A DNA stretch of 31,016 nt from DAIODI01 sp036746875 (GTDB lineage Bacteria > Pseudomonadota > Alphaproteobacteria > Rhizobiales > Aestuariivirgaceae), in NCBI GenBank assembly GCA_036746875.1, contig DAIODI010000006.1:1-31016 (forward strand). Direction: 5' to 3'. The notes beneath the pieces were generated by a model that ran no database searches, was not told the DNA's origin, and saw only the letters and a list, made by a program, of their open reading frames with translations. This document shows, piece after piece, positions 7,731 through 14,876 of this stretch. Both the position numbers and the translations under genes were made by a program. Numbering within the stretch: position 1 is the first letter of the stretch; the number at the start of each line of letters is the position of its first letter.

Positions 7731-8332
7731 CGCGGCCACTGCTTCAGGAGATCCTCGGTGGACGTTGTTTCCACCTGCATGTCGAAGCGCGGGAAGACGG
7801 CCTCGAGCGAGGCGTCGTGACCGGCGGCGGACGAGGAGGTGATGGCGTCGGTGACAAGGATGGTGCGGTAGCCGCGGTCGACTGCGGTGAGCGCCGTGGC
7901 GAGCACGCAGACGTCGGTCTCGACGCCGGAGAAGATGAGCGCCGAGGCGTCGAGCCGATCGAGCAGAGGCTGGAAGGCGTCCGCCTCGAAGGCCGAATGC
8001 ACCCGCTTGTCGATCACATGCGCCGGCGGCGTGAAGCGGCGCAGGGACGGCAGCAGCTCGAACATATCCGGATCCAGCCGGTCCGCCAGCACCGAGGTCC
8101 AGCGGCCATAGTAGGCGCGCCACTGCCCCTTCGCGTCCTCGGCCCGGTGCGGCGTCAGGAAGCGGGTGAAGACGGTGCGGGCGGGCGCATGCGCGCACAG
8201 CCGTTCGACGGCCGGGAGCACCCCGAAGGTGGCGGGCGCGGCCCACTCGCTGCCTTCGGCGAAGAAGCGCTGCATGTCCACGCAGACGTGGACGGCGTTG
8301 CGGTCGAGCGGGCCGAACCTGAGCGGCGTCAT
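7727..8332 (-). CDS. Cysteine hydrolase, isochorismatase family
   Basis: The 201-residue product has the Asp-Lys-Cys triad of isochorismatase-like hydrolases: Asp19 in CVDMQRFF, Lys109 in VIDKRVHSAF, and Cys142 in SGVETDVCVLATA. The family includes nicotinamidases, N-carbamoyl amide hydrolases and isochorismatases. With Cys present this one is more likely an amidase or carbamoyl hydrolase than a true isochorismatase, which lacks the Cys. It starts at ATG 8332, overlapping the stop of the transporter ATPase gene by ATGA; an ATG 11 codons upstream would lie inside the ATPase gene. Position between the importer and the glycosidase suggests it opens an amide or similar bond in the imported compound. 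Confidence 0.87.
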   Translation of the reverse strand: MTPLRFGPLDRNAVHVCVDMQRFFAEGSEWAAPATFGVLPAVERLCAHAPARTVFTRFLTPHRAEDAKGQWRAYYGRWTSVLADRLDPDMFELLPSLRRFTPPAHVIDKRVHSAFEADAFQPLLDRLDASALIFSGVETDVCVLATALTAVDRGYRTILVTDAITSSSAAGHDASLEAVFPRFDMQVETTSTEDLLKQWPR

Positions 8333-9375
8333 GGCGTCACCGGGATGGTGTGGGCGGGGTCCCACGTCACCGTTACCGGATCGCCGGGCTGATGGAAACG
8401 CCCGGTGCGGTTCTGGGCGAACACCAGCAGCGGCGCTTCGCCGAGGCCCGCCACGCGAACCCGGTAGGTGACGGACGCGCCGCCATAGGTCGCCTGCACC
8501 ACATGCCCCGACAGCGCGTTCCGCCTGCTTGCCGGCGCGTGCGCCGTCACCGTCATCTTTTCCGGCCGCACGATCGCGGTTTCGGAAGCGTCACCCGCCG
8601 TGGCGATGGCGGTCCCGTCCTGAAGCACCAGGCGGCGGCCGTCCGGGCGGCCGGCGAACACGTTGGCGTCGCCGAGGAACAGCGCGGCGAACACGCTGGC
8701 CGGCCGCTCGTAGACGGTCACGGGCTCGCCCACCTGCACGATGCGCCCGTCATTGAGGATGGCGATACGGTCGGAGAGCGTCAGCGCCTCCTCCTGATCG
8801 TGGGTGACGAAGATCGTGGTGATGCCGAGCCGCCTTTGGATCTCCCGCAACTCGATCTGCATCTCCTGGCGCAGCCGGCGGTCGAGGGCGCCCAGCGGCT
8901 CGTCGAGCAGCAGCACGCGCGGCTGAGGGGCGAGCGCGCGGGCCAGCGCCACGCGCTGCTGCTGGCCGCCGGAGAGCTCGTTCGGGGAGCGCGCCTCGAA
9001 ACCCGAAAGCCGCACCATCGCCAGCATCTCGCGCACACGGGCGGCGATCTCTCCGGGGCGGGCGCCGCGCACCTCAAGGCCGAAGCCGACGTTGCGCTCC
9101 ACGGAGCGATGCGGGAACAGCGCGTAGGACTGGAACACCATGCCGATGTCGCGCCGGTGCGCAGGCACATCCTCCACCGGCTCGCCGTCGAAGCGGATGC
9201 GGCCTTCGTTCAGCGGCACGAAGCCGGCGATGGCGCGCAGCAGCGTCGTCTTGCCCGAGCCGGAGGGCCCGAGCAGCCCGAAGAACTCGCCGTCGCCGAC
9301 GTCAACGCTCACCGCGTCCAGCGCCCTGAACGCGCCGTAGAGCTTCGTCGCGCCCTCGACGCCGACGCGGCTCAT
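8329..9375 (-). CDS. ABC importer ATPase, PotA-like
   Basis: The 348-residue product is an importer ATPase of the polyamine/opine/iron type. It has Walker A GPSGSGKTT, the Q-loop FQSYALFPH, the signature LSGGQQQR, Walker B VLLLDEPLGALD and the H-loop THDQEEAL, followed from about residue 240 by a TOBE regulatory domain (AIVRPEKM). It energises the two permeases encoded just before it on the same strand. The ATG at 9375 overlaps the upstream permease stop by ATGA and its own stop overlaps the cysteine hydrolase start by ATGA, so it sits in the middle of a coupled operon. Confidence 0.93.
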   Translation of the reverse strand: MSRVGVEGATKLYGAFRALDAVSVDVGDGEFFGLLGPSGSGKTTLLRAIAGFVPLNEGRIRFDGEPVEDVPAHRRDIGMVFQSYALFPHRSVERNVGFGLEVRGARPGEIAARVREMLAMVRLSGFEARSPNELSGGQQQRVALARALAPQPRVLLLDEPLGALDRRLRQEMQIELREIQRRLGITTIFVTHDQEEALTLSDRIAILNDGRIVQVGEPVTVYERPASVFAALFLGDANVFAGRPDGRRLVLQDGTAIATAGDASETAIVRPEKMTVTAHAPASRRNALSGHVVQATYGGASVTYRVRVAGLGEAPLLVFAQNRTGRFHQPGDPVTVTWDPAHTIPVTP

Positions 9376-10148
9376 CGCCGGGCCTCGCCGCCGAAGCGGT
9401 AGCTGCGCGCGACGACCAGCATCATCCCCATCGACACCGCGATGATGATGGAGGACACCGCGTTGATTTCCGGCGTGAAGCCCTTCCTGATCGCTGTGTA
9501 GATCTCCACCGGCAGCGTGGACTGGCCGGGGCTGGCGAGGAAGTACGACACCACGAACTGGTCGAACGACACGGCGAAGGCGAACAGCGCCGCCGCGACA
9601 AGCGCCGGGCGGATCGCCGGCAGCGTCACCTTCGTCAGCACCTGAAGCGGGCTTGCGCCGCGCGCGGCGGCCGCCTCCTCGATCGCCGGATCGAACGACT
9701 GCAGCCGCGCCGAGACGACGAACACGACATAGGGGATGGCGAGCGCCACATGGCCGAGCAGCATGGCGTGCAGGCCGCGCCCGATCCCGGTCCAGAAGAA
9801 GAAGATCAGCATCGCCGTGCCGGTGATCAGCCACGGGATGGTGATCGGCGGCAACAGCAGAAGCTGCATCAGCCGCCTGAAGCGGAACCGGTGGCGCCGG
9901 AAGGCGATGGCGGCGAGCGTGCCCACGACGGTGGCGACGAGCGACGTCACCGCGGCGATCCAGACGCTGTTCCAGGCGGCCGCGAGCAGCTTCCCGTTCT
10001 GCGCCAGCGCCCCGAACCAGACGAGATCGAACACGAACGGCGTCTGGTAGAGCGGCGACTGGTTGAACGCCATGACGATCATCACCGCGATCGGCAGATA
10101 GAGAAACGCGAGGATCGCGGCGAGGTAGATGCGGGCGCACGCGGCCAT
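9372..10148 (-). CDS. ABC importer permease, PotC-like
   Basis: The 258-residue inner-membrane permease begins with a hydrophobic helix (AAILAFLYLPIAVMIVMAF) and has about six membrane spans. The cytoplasmic EAA loop, EEAAAARGASPLQVLTKVTLP at about residues 166-186, contacts the ATPase. It is of the PotC/PotI type by length, EAA loop and pairing with a PotB-like partner. The ATG at 10148 shares one base with the upstream permease stop (TGATG), so the two subunits are made together. Confidence 0.92.
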   Translation of the reverse strand: MAACARIYLAAILAFLYLPIAVMIVMAFNQSPLYQTPFVFDLVWFGALAQNGKLLAAAWNSVWIAAVTSLVATVVGTLAAIAFRRHRFRFRRLMQLLLLPPITIPWLITGTAMLIFFFWTGIGRGLHAMLLGHVALAIPYVVFVVSARLQSFDPAIEEAAAARGASPLQVLTKVTLPAIRPALVAAALFAFAVSFDQFVVSYFLASPGQSTLPVEIYTAIRKGFTPEINAVSSIIIAVSMGMMLVVARSYRFGGEARR

Positions 10149-10963
10149 CACCGCAGCTCCGCGTAGCGTTTGAGCAGCGGCGCGGCGGCGGCGAGAATGA
10201 GCAGGATCGCCGCCAGCATGATGAACGACAGCGCCGCGCCCAGCGGCCAGTTGAAGGCGGCCGTGAACTGCCCCTCGATGATCGGCCCCAGCATGATGGC
10301 GTTCTTGCCGCCGAGGATGCGCGGCTCCATGAACGAGCCGATCACCGGCACGAAGATCAAAAGCACCGCCGCCACGACGCCGGGGGCCGAGAGCGGCAGC
10401 GTCACCTTGAGGAAGGTCTGCCGCGGCGTCGCGCCGAGGCTGCGCGCGGCCTCGTGCAGGCGCTCGTCGATGGCCTGGAGCGAGATGTAGCAGGTGAGGA
10501 TGGCGTAGGGCAGGTAGGCGTGAACGAGGCCGATGACGATGGCGGGCCAGGTGTGCAGGAGATCGAACGGCCAGCGCAGCACCATCGTCCACGAAAACGT
10601 GCGCACCAGCGCGTTGGTCCAGAACGGCAGGATGACAAGCAGGAACAGGGCCTCGCGCCAGCGGCCGCGGATGTGGCGGGCGAGCGCCAGCGCCGCCGGG
10701 TATCCGATGAGGAGACAGAAGCCCGTCACCCAGAGCCCGAGCTCGATGGAGCGCCACGCGTTCCGCCAGTAGACGGGCTTCGAGAAGAAGTCGCCGTAGT
10801 TGCGCAGCGTGAACTCCGCCTCGCGGCCGCCCATCGGCGTGGCGGAGAGGAAGCTGAACCAGAACATCGCCGCAAGCGGCAGGAACACCGTGACGGTGAG
10901 CCACAGATACGCCGGGGCGGTGAGCGCGGCGATCGTCCACCGCTCCCGGCGCAGGGCCTGCAT
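10148..10963 (-). CDS. ABC importer permease, PotB-like
   Basis: The 271-residue membrane protein has an N-terminal span (TAPAYLWLTVTVFLPLAAMFWFSF), a periplasmic loop with LRNYGDFF typical of PotB-like permeases, about six spans in all, and the EAA loop HEAARSLGATPRQTFLKVTLP. The ATG at 10963 lies 17 bp after the binding-protein stop. A start at 11014 is possible, but it would overlap that gene and add a charged leader that the family lacks. With its partner permease it forms the channel through the inner membrane. Confidence 0.92.
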   Translation of the reverse strand: MQALRRERWTIAALTAPAYLWLTVTVFLPLAAMFWFSFLSATPMGGREAEFTLRNYGDFFSKPVYWRNAWRSIELGLWVTGFCLLIGYPAALALARHIRGRWREALFLLVILPFWTNALVRTFSWTMVLRWPFDLLHTWPAIVIGLVHAYLPYAILTCYISLQAIDERLHEAARSLGATPRQTFLKVTLPLSAPGVVAAVLLIFVPVIGSFMEPRILGGKNAIMLGPIIEGQFTAAFNWPLGAALSFIMLAAILLILAAAAPLLKRYAELR

Positions 10964-10980
10964 GGACGCGCGCGGCCGGT

Positions 10981-12051
10981 CTACTGGGCGAAGGAGGTCT
11001 TCACCTCGTCCCAAAGCTCCTGCACGGCCTTGCGCTCGTCATCGGTGAGCGGCGCCATCCACTGCACGCGCTTGATCATGTCGGGATCGCCGAGCACCGC
11101 ACGGTTCAGCGCGTCTTCGGGAAGCTGCGCGTTCGCCTTCGCGTTGGCGGAGGCGGGCGCGCCCACCTCGTTGTCCCAGCGGACATAGAACTCCGGGCTC
11201 ACCATGAAGTCGACGAAGGCGAGCGCCGCGTCCTTGTTGGGCGCGTCGGCCGCGACCGTCAGTCCGTCATACCAGCCGATGGCGCCTTCCTTCGGCACGA
11301 CGAACTCCACCGGGAGCTTCATCGCCTTCTTCGAGCGCGCCGCCGACCCCGACCAGTAGGTGGCGAGATCGTAGTCGCCCGCCGCCATGTACTTGTTCCA
11401 CTCGTCCTCGGACGACCAGAACGTCCTGATCTGGGGTTTGAGCGCCGTGAGCTTCTCCTTCACCTTCGCCATGTCGGCGGGCCGGTTCATGTCCTGGCCC
11501 GTCGCCAGCGCGGCGAGCTGCACTGACTCCAGGGCGTCGTCGCGCCAGCCCACCTTGCCGGCGTGCTTCGGGTCCCACAGCGCCGCAAGCGAGTCCGGGC
11601 GCTCCGTGATCCGGTCGGTGTTGTAGGCGAACGAGGTCAGCCCCCACACCCACGACACCGCGTAGGGCTTGCCGTCGTGAACGAAGCGCTCGCTGTCGCG
11701 CAACGACGGCGTCAGGTCGGCGAAGTTGGCGATCTTCGCCGGGTCGATGGGCTGGATCAGCCCGTCCTTCACGGCCTCGGGCACGAAGATGTTGTTCATC
11801 AGCACCACGTCATAGACGCCGGGGCTGGTTCTCAGCTTGGTGAGCATCTCCTGCTCGGAGTTGAAGTAGTCGTGCACCACCGTGAAGCCGGTCTTCTGCG
11901 TGAACAGGTCCGTCGCCCACTTCTCGTCGGTGCCGTAGCCCTGCCAGTTGAGCACCTTGATCTCGCCCGCGGCGAAGGCGGGGCGCAGGCTTGCGGCGGC
12001 GGCGAACGACGTGGCCAGCATCAGCGCGTGGCGGCGGGACAATCCGATCAT
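10981..12051 (-). CDS. Periplasmic solute-binding protein, PotD/PotF-like
   Basis: The 356-residue protein has a signal peptide with a twin arginine near the N-terminus (SRRHAL), a hydrophobic core and a likely cut after RPAFA, about residue 27. The mature part, IKVLNWQGYG onward, is a two-lobed spermidine/putrescine-type binding protein. It captures the substrate in the periplasm for the two permeases and ATPase encoded next. Polyamine ligands are only one option: family members also bind opines, betaines and other amines, and the catabolic genes downstream argue against plain polyamine uptake. The ATG at 12051 is preceded by GAGAGG. It is the first gene of the coupled cluster and sits 78 bp after the nucleoside hydrolase gene, so a promoter may lie in that gap. 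Confidence 0.9.
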   Translation of the reverse strand: MIGLSRRHALMLATSFAAAASLRPAFAAGEIKVLNWQGYGTDEKWATDLFTQKTGFTVVHDYFNSEQEMLTKLRTSPGVYDVVLMNNIFVPEAVKDGLIQPIDPAKIANFADLTPSLRDSERFVHDGKPYAVSWVWGLTSFAYNTDRITERPDSLAALWDPKHAGKVGWRDDALESVQLAALATGQDMNRPADMAKVKEKLTALKPQIRTFWSSEDEWNKYMAAGDYDLATYWSGSAARSKKAMKLPVEFVVPKEGAIGWYDGLTVAADAPNKDAALAFVDFMVSPEFYVRWDNEVGAPASANAKANAQLPEDALNRAVLGDPDMIKRVQWMAPLTDDERKAVQELWDEVKTSFAQ

Positions 12052-12129
12052 GGCGACCTCTCAGGTGCGGCGCGAACGAGAAGCGAACCTTAGCCAATGG
12101 CGCGCTGAGCCGCAATCGAGCGCGCGATG

Positions 12130-12993
12130 TCAGCCCCCGTTCAGGGTATCCGCCACGGCGGTCCAGAACCGTTCGCGGTCGAAGCCGGCGAGGACCAGGT
12201 GCGGACCGGATGCGTCCTCCATGAACACCGTCTTGCCCTCTGCGGGGCCGGTATCCCTCACCACGATGATGCGTCCGCGCCGGGTCTCGAACAGGTGCGG
12301 CCACAGCAGCCACCCGGCGGCGGCAAGATCATGCGGCGTCGCCGGTTCATGCGGCTGGCCGAGCCTGGCGAACAGCCGGGCGGCGAGCGCGGCGTGCGGG
12401 CGCGCCGGATCAAGCCGGACGGCGAACCGCCCGGGCGGGTGAAGCTCGCGCGTGAGGTCAAGCGGGGCCACCGCCACGGCCACGCCCGAAGCAAACACCG
12501 CCGCCGCGGCGTCGGGATCGGCCCAGATGTTCATCTCGGCCTCCGGCGTGGCGTTGCCACGGCCAAGCGCGCCCCCCATGGCCGCGATGGACGTCACCGT
12601 ACCCGGATGCGCGGCGAGGAATGCGGCGACGTTGGTCAGCGGCCCGATGGCGAGCGCCGAAACCGCGCCCTCGAGCGCGGCGAAGGCGTTCGCCGCCCGA
12701 AGCGTCCGCCGCCCCGGCGCCGGCGGCAGGCCGAGCCGCCCGTCGCCACCCCAGAGCGTGGTGGCAAGCCGCGCCTCGCCATTGGCGCGACCGGCCGCGC
12801 CGGCGGCGACCGGGCAGGGCAGCGCCAGCTTGTCAACGATGGCGCAAGCGTTGGCGGTGACGACGTCAAGCGGGGCGTTGCCCGCGACCGTGGTCACGAG
12901 CGCGATGGCCGGCGTCGCGGCTGCGGCGAGCAACGTCAGCGCCAGCGCATCGTCGAGGCCGGGGTCGCAGTCGACAACAAGCCTCGCTGTCAC
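12130..12993 (-). CDS. Nucleoside hydrolase (inosine/uridine-preferring family)
   Basis: The 287-residue product has the calcium-binding N-terminal cluster VDCDPGLDDAL (Asp8, Asp10, Asp14, Asp15), TTVAGN, the central GPLTN, EMNIWADPDAA, and the late His-Asp of TPHDLAA, all hallmarks of nucleoside N-ribohydrolases. These cleave the N-glycosidic bond of nucleosides to base and ribose in the cytoplasm. The start is GTG at 12993, 18 bp after the small secreted protein gene, with only a weak ribosome site. Which nucleoside or related N-glycoside it prefers cannot be told. It is followed after 78 bp by the importer operon on the same strand, so it may belong to that pathway. Confidence 0.88.
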   Translation of the reverse strand: MTARLVVDCDPGLDDALALTLLAAAATPAIALVTTVAGNAPLDVVTANACAIVDKLALPCPVAAGAAGRANGEARLATTLWGGDGRLGLPPAPGRRTLRAANAFAALEGAVSALAIGPLTNVAAFLAAHPGTVTSIAAMGGALGRGNATPEAEMNIWADPDAAAAVFASGVAVAVAPLDLTRELHPPGRFAVRLDPARPHAALAARLFARLGQPHEPATPHDLAAAGWLLWPHLFETRRGRIIVVRDTGPAEGKTVFMEDASGPHLVLAGFDRERFWTAVADTLNGG

Positions 12994-13011
12994 GGGTGCG
13001 GGCGCCCTGTC

Positions 13012-13254
13012 TCACCAGTCGTCGCCGCGCAGGCACTCGTTGTACCTTTTCCAGTAAGCCTCCGACCTCGCCTTGTGCTGCTTCGAGGTCTGCCCGGTCG
13101 TCGCGCGGGCCTTGCGGCCCTCGTTCATCGCCTGCTGTTTGTACCAGGAGCAGCGCGGATCGGGGCCGGTTCTCAAGTCGCGCGCAGCGCTTGCCGGCGT
13201 GGCGATTGCGGCGGCGAGGAGGGCGGCGGCGAGGGCCGATATGAGGCGGGTCAT
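13012..13254 (-). CDS. Small secreted protein of unknown function
   Basis: The 80-residue product begins with a clear signal peptide: MTRL, a hydrophobic stretch of Ala, Leu and Ile, and a likely cut after TPASA at about residue 23. The mature part, about 57 residues, has two Cys (in PRCSWYKQQ and YNECLRGDDW), many basic residues and no family I recognise. The two Cys could form a disulfide in the periplasm. The ATG at 13254 follows GGAG at 8 bp; the frame is open further upstream but without a signal sequence. It faces the GT4 gene across a 359-bp gap and precedes the nucleoside hydrolase by 18 bp. Confidence 0.7.
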   Translation of the reverse strand: MTRLISALAAALLAAAIATPASAARDLRTGPDPRCSWYKQQAMNEGRKARATTGQTSKQHKARSEAYWKRYNECLRGDDW

Positions 13255-13343
13255 CAGGATCGCTCCGTTCGGGATCACCTCGCATGATGGCATCCCGGGC
13301 GGGCGGCACAAGCCCGGCCGTCCCGGAGTCCGGACAAGCGTGC

Positions 13344-13372
13344 GAGGGCTGCAGTCACGGACTGCAGCCCTC
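13344..13372. repeat. Perfect 13-bp inverted repeat (hairpin)
   Basis: GAGGGCTGCAGTC and GACTGCAGCCCTC form perfect 13-bp arms around a 3-nt loop (ACG). The stem is very stable but has no T-run on either side, so it is not a standard terminator. It could be a regulatory RNA stem, a protein-binding palindrome or a dispersed intergenic repeat. Confidence 0.75.
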
Positions 13373-13381
13373 ACGTAGCGA

Positions 13382-13408
13382 GCGGGCATCCGGGGGCTTT
13401 ATGCCCGC
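13382..13408. repeat. Second inverted repeat, 8-bp arms
   Basis: GCGGGCAT and ATGCCCGC pair perfectly across an 11-nt loop, only 9 bp after the first hairpin. The two could be read as tandem stem-loops on either strand. No T-run follows. Confidence 0.55.
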
Positions 13409-13613
13409 GCATTCCCAAGGTAGCGTAAATCGATGGCCGCGAAAGATCGCCCTCACGTGCTGGTTTCGCTGCGGTAAACTGTCTCAACCAATCCGTAACG
13501 TTTGCGCCCTCGCGCAACCGCCGCGAGCCGCATTACAGTCTGTTCAGGTTGTGTCCTGACGCGTTCGCCCCCATAAGTGGCGTCCGTGAGGCAGGTCAAC
13601 GAGCAAACCGGCC

Positions 13614-14873
13614 GTGAACATACTGTTCGTTCACCAGAACTATCCTGGCCAGTACAAGCACCTCCTGAAGTGGCTCGCAGGGCGCGGCGGGCACCGCATC
13701 GTTTTCCTCACCCAGCGAGGGCAGGTTCCGGACGCGCGCGACCATCGCATCATCCGCTACGAACCGGCGCACAAGGCGGCCGAAGACGCCTATGCCCTCA
13801 GCAGGGATTACGAATCCTGCACCGCCGCGGGCCTGAAGGTCGCCAACCTCTGCCGAAGGCTCGACCGCGACGGCTTCCGGCCCGACATCGTCATCGGCCA
13901 CGCGGGGTGGGGCGAAACGCTGTTCCTCAAGGAGGTCTGGCCCGGCGTGCCGGTGCTGGCCTACTTCGAATACTTCTATTCCGCCCTCGGCGGCGCCGTG
14001 GGGTTCGATCCGGAATACCCGATCTCCGACCAGATGCCGTTCATCATGGCCGCCCGCAACGCCACGCAGTGGGTGGCGCTGGGCTCCTGCGACGCCGGGC
14101 AAACGGCGACGCGGTGGCAGTTCAATCGCTATCCGCAACCGTTCCAGGACCGGCTCACCGTCGTCCACGAGGGCGTCGACACCGCGGGCCTGAAACCGGA
14201 TGCGAACGCGCAGCTCGCCCTGAGCCGCCTCGACCGGCCGCTGACGCGCGCCGACGAGGTCGTGACCTATATCGCCCGCAACCTCGAACCGACGCGCGGC
14301 TTCCACATCTTCATGCGGGCGCTGCCGGACATTCTGGCGCGCCGTCCCCGGGCCCGCATCCTCATCATCGGCGGCGACGAGGTGTCCTACGGCCGCAAAT
14401 CCACCCACCCGGGCGGCTTCCGGGGTGAACTGATGGCCGAAGTGGGGGACCGTGCGGACTGGTCGCGCGTGCACTTCCTGGGCCGCGTTCCCTACGAGGG
14501 GTTCAGGCGCGTCGTTCAGGTCAGCCGGTGCCACGTCTACCTGTCGGTACCGTTCGTGCTGTCGTGGTCGCTGCTGGAGGCGATGGCGATGGGGGCGACG
14601 ATCGTCGCCTCCGATACGGCGGCGATCCGTGAAGTCCTCAGGGATGGCGTGAACGGGCGGCTGGTGGATTTTCTCAAGCCCGCGCAGCTTGCCGACGCCG
14701 TGTGCGACGTGCTTGCGCGGCCGGCGGAGTTCGCCGCGCTGGGCAAGGCGGCGCGCGCCACCGTCGAGCGCCGATACGACCTCGAGCGCGTCTGCCTGCC
14801 GGCGCAGGCGCGGCTGATCAATACGCTCCTGCCGAAGCGCCTCGCACTGCCGGCCGGATCATCGCAGGCGTAG
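13614..14873 (+). CDS. Glycosyltransferase family 4 protein
   Basis: The 419-residue product starts with MNILFVHQNYPGQY, the N-terminal strand and loop of a GT-B glycosyltransferase, and has the donor-binding half from about residue 220: TYIARNLEPTRGFHIFMRALP, IIGGDEVSYG, VHFLGRVPYE, and VPFVLSWSLLEAMAMGATIVAS with the Glu of the E-x7-E region. It has no signal peptide or membrane span and should act on the cytoplasmic face, on a polysaccharide or lipid-linked acceptor. It begins with GTG. No export, polymerase or sugar-synthesis gene lies nearby, so its product is unknown. It ends 3 bp before the convergent ppc gene, leaving no room for a terminator between them. Confidence 0.85.
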   Translation: MNILFVHQNYPGQYKHLLKWLAGRGGHRIVFLTQRGQVPDARDHRIIRYEPAHKAAEDAYALSRDYESCTAAGLKVANLCRRLDRDGFRPDIVIGHAGWGETLFLKEVWPGVPVLAYFEYFYSALGGAVGFDPEYPISDQMPFIMAARNATQWVALGSCDAGQTATRWQFNRYPQPFQDRLTVVHEGVDTAGLKPDANAQLALSRLDRPLTRADEVVTYIARNLEPTRGFHIFMRALPDILARRPRARILIIGGDEVSYGRKSTHPGGFRGELMAEVGDRADWSRVHFLGRVPYEGFRRVVQVSRCHVYLSVPFVLSWSLLEAMAMGATIVASDTAAIREVLRDGVNGRLVDFLKPAQLADAVCDVLARPAEFAALGKAARATVERRYDLERVCLPAQARLINTLLPKRLALPAGSSQA

Positions 14874-14876
14874 CGT

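Larger units (their letters stand above)
13255..13613. other. Divergent non-coding region
   Basis: This 359-bp gap separates the leftward small secreted protein gene from the rightward GT4 gene. No supportable gene was seen in it. The left part carries two hairpins (listed separately). The right 200 bp are less GC-rich and presumably hold the promoter of the GT4 gene, but I see no convincing -35/-10 pair. Confidence 0.6.

Noticed and set aside
12052..12129. Sigma-70 promoter for the binding-protein gene (TTGCGG then CTAAGG on the - strand)
   Set aside because: The -10 match is too poor to support, although some promoter in this gap is plausible.
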